DNA of 64,000 nucleotides. Source: Magnetococcales bacterium (GTDB lineage Bacteria > Pseudomonadota > Magnetococcia > Magnetococcales > JADFWU01). The stretch spans positions 50,601 through 114,600 of the forward strand of contig JADFWU010000004.1 in assembly GCA_015234045.1 (NCBI GenBank), given 5' to 3'. Made by a program: the position numbers and the translations under genes. A model generated the notes under the pieces. That model did not search any database, was not told where the DNA came from, and saw only the letters and a list, made by a program, of their open reading frames with translations. Below, one piece after another: positions 63,473-64,000 of this stretch (position 1 is its first letter; each line of letters begins with the position of its first letter).

Positions 63473-64000
63473 TTAGCTCAAACATTCCATAGCACGATAT
63501 TTCAGAGCAGGAGTCGGCTCCAGACGCCCCAGATCACGCCCCACCATATGTTTATCTGACGGGTTGAGTTGAAACAGTTCCTGAAACGCGACCGTAATCT
63601 GTTCAAGCTGCTGTTTGGGGTCCTGTGATGTGGCCAAGTCCTGGCAAACGGTCAATATACCTTCGAGTCTGACACGATTGATCACACTTCCCACGGTATA
63701 CGCGGGTTGCTTATGTTTCAGGTTGGCCAGTTGGTCTGGTTGAGTTAGGAGACAATGATCGACCAGCAGACTCAAGATCAGACCGTGTTCTGATCCCTCA
63801 TTGCCTGGCTGTTTGGTCAAAGCATCCCACCCTTCATAGCCCTTCCAGTTCTCAAAAAACACCTCAATCAACCATCTCAGTGAGTAGGCTCGAATGATAT
63901 CCTCAGTTCTCCAGCTCAAGTCAGATGCCATTAATCGCCTGCTTTACCGGTTAACTCCAGATACAGAACCCCTTTGGCAGGAGGCCGCACCTCATATTCA
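63473..64000 (-). pseudogene. Broken IS4-type transposase, runs past the window edge
   Basis: From the right edge one minus-strand frame reads EYEVRPPAKGVLYLELTGKA and then stops at a TAA. In a different frame, an ATG overlapping that stop (TAATG) begins MASDLSWRTEDIIRAYSLRW and continues for 152 residues to 63473. The pattern YSLRWLIEVFFENWKGYEGW is the C-terminal catalytic Glu region of an IS4/IS701-like transposase, which normally continues directly from a strand like the upstream piece. I infer a single transposase with a one-base shift or a coupled two-frame arrangement. The N-terminal part is outside the window. Confidence 0.7.

Overview
The window reads as chromosome of a free-living, flagellated and chemotactic Gram-negative bacterium, most probably a proteobacterium. 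Genes pointing that way are type I glutamine synthetase with its adenylylation tyrosine, a FliD cap, PseB (first step of pseudaminic acid synthesis), a methyl-accepting chemotaxis protein, an outer-membrane porin, lipoproteins, a class II cytochrome c and c-di-GMP enzymes. Base composition is moderate and Shine-Dalgarno sites are normal. A deep alphaproteobacterial or Magnetococcia-like lineage is an impression from protein style, not a demonstrated placement. No rRNA, tRNA, CRISPR array, prophage or magnetosome genes were seen.

Layout. 1-6.7 kb is accessory: a three-gene ABC-3C-type conflict operon (HNH effector, small middle component, DUF2326 ATPase), a relic of a vapB-like antitoxin gene, an IS4-family element with clean inverted repeats, a lipoprotein, a secreted nuclease and a VapBC module. 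6.9-24 kb is mostly housekeeping: CnoX with an unknown 400-residue partner, a diguanylate cyclase, a 1671-residue UvrD-like helicase with helical repeats, a nucleoside transporter, fliD, a LuxR-type regulator, a DUF389 membrane protein and glnA. 24.2-31.6 kb holds a GldA/F/G-DUF4340 ABC export operon and a DUF47-Pit phosphate uptake operon, followed by a strong candidate for a structured small RNA.

31.8-45 kb carries an Rpn-type nuclease with a 12-base tandem repeat, pseB, moeA, a REC-PAS-GGDEF-EAL protein, a phosphodiesterase, a ferritin-like protein, an Arc-type regulator, a MITE-like element with a likely target duplication, and a large hybrid sensor kinase translationally coupled to a TauE/SafE exporter. 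45-58.2 kb has an aminotransferase, an LbtU-like porin, an MCP, uvrB, aspC, a pair of cytochrome c' paralogues of which one lacks the haem motif, and a tightly coupled formyltransferase-HAD-Nudix operon whose pathway I cannot name.

58.2-64 kb is a second accessory block: a frameshifted gene remnant cut by an IS4-family element, an AT-rich unknown gene, a secreted beta-helix protein and a broken transposase running off the edge.

For novelty, the best candidates are the ABC-3C operon, the helicase-repeat protein, the formyltransferase-HAD-Nudix operon, the structured RNA at 31.65-31.87 kb and several small membrane proteins.
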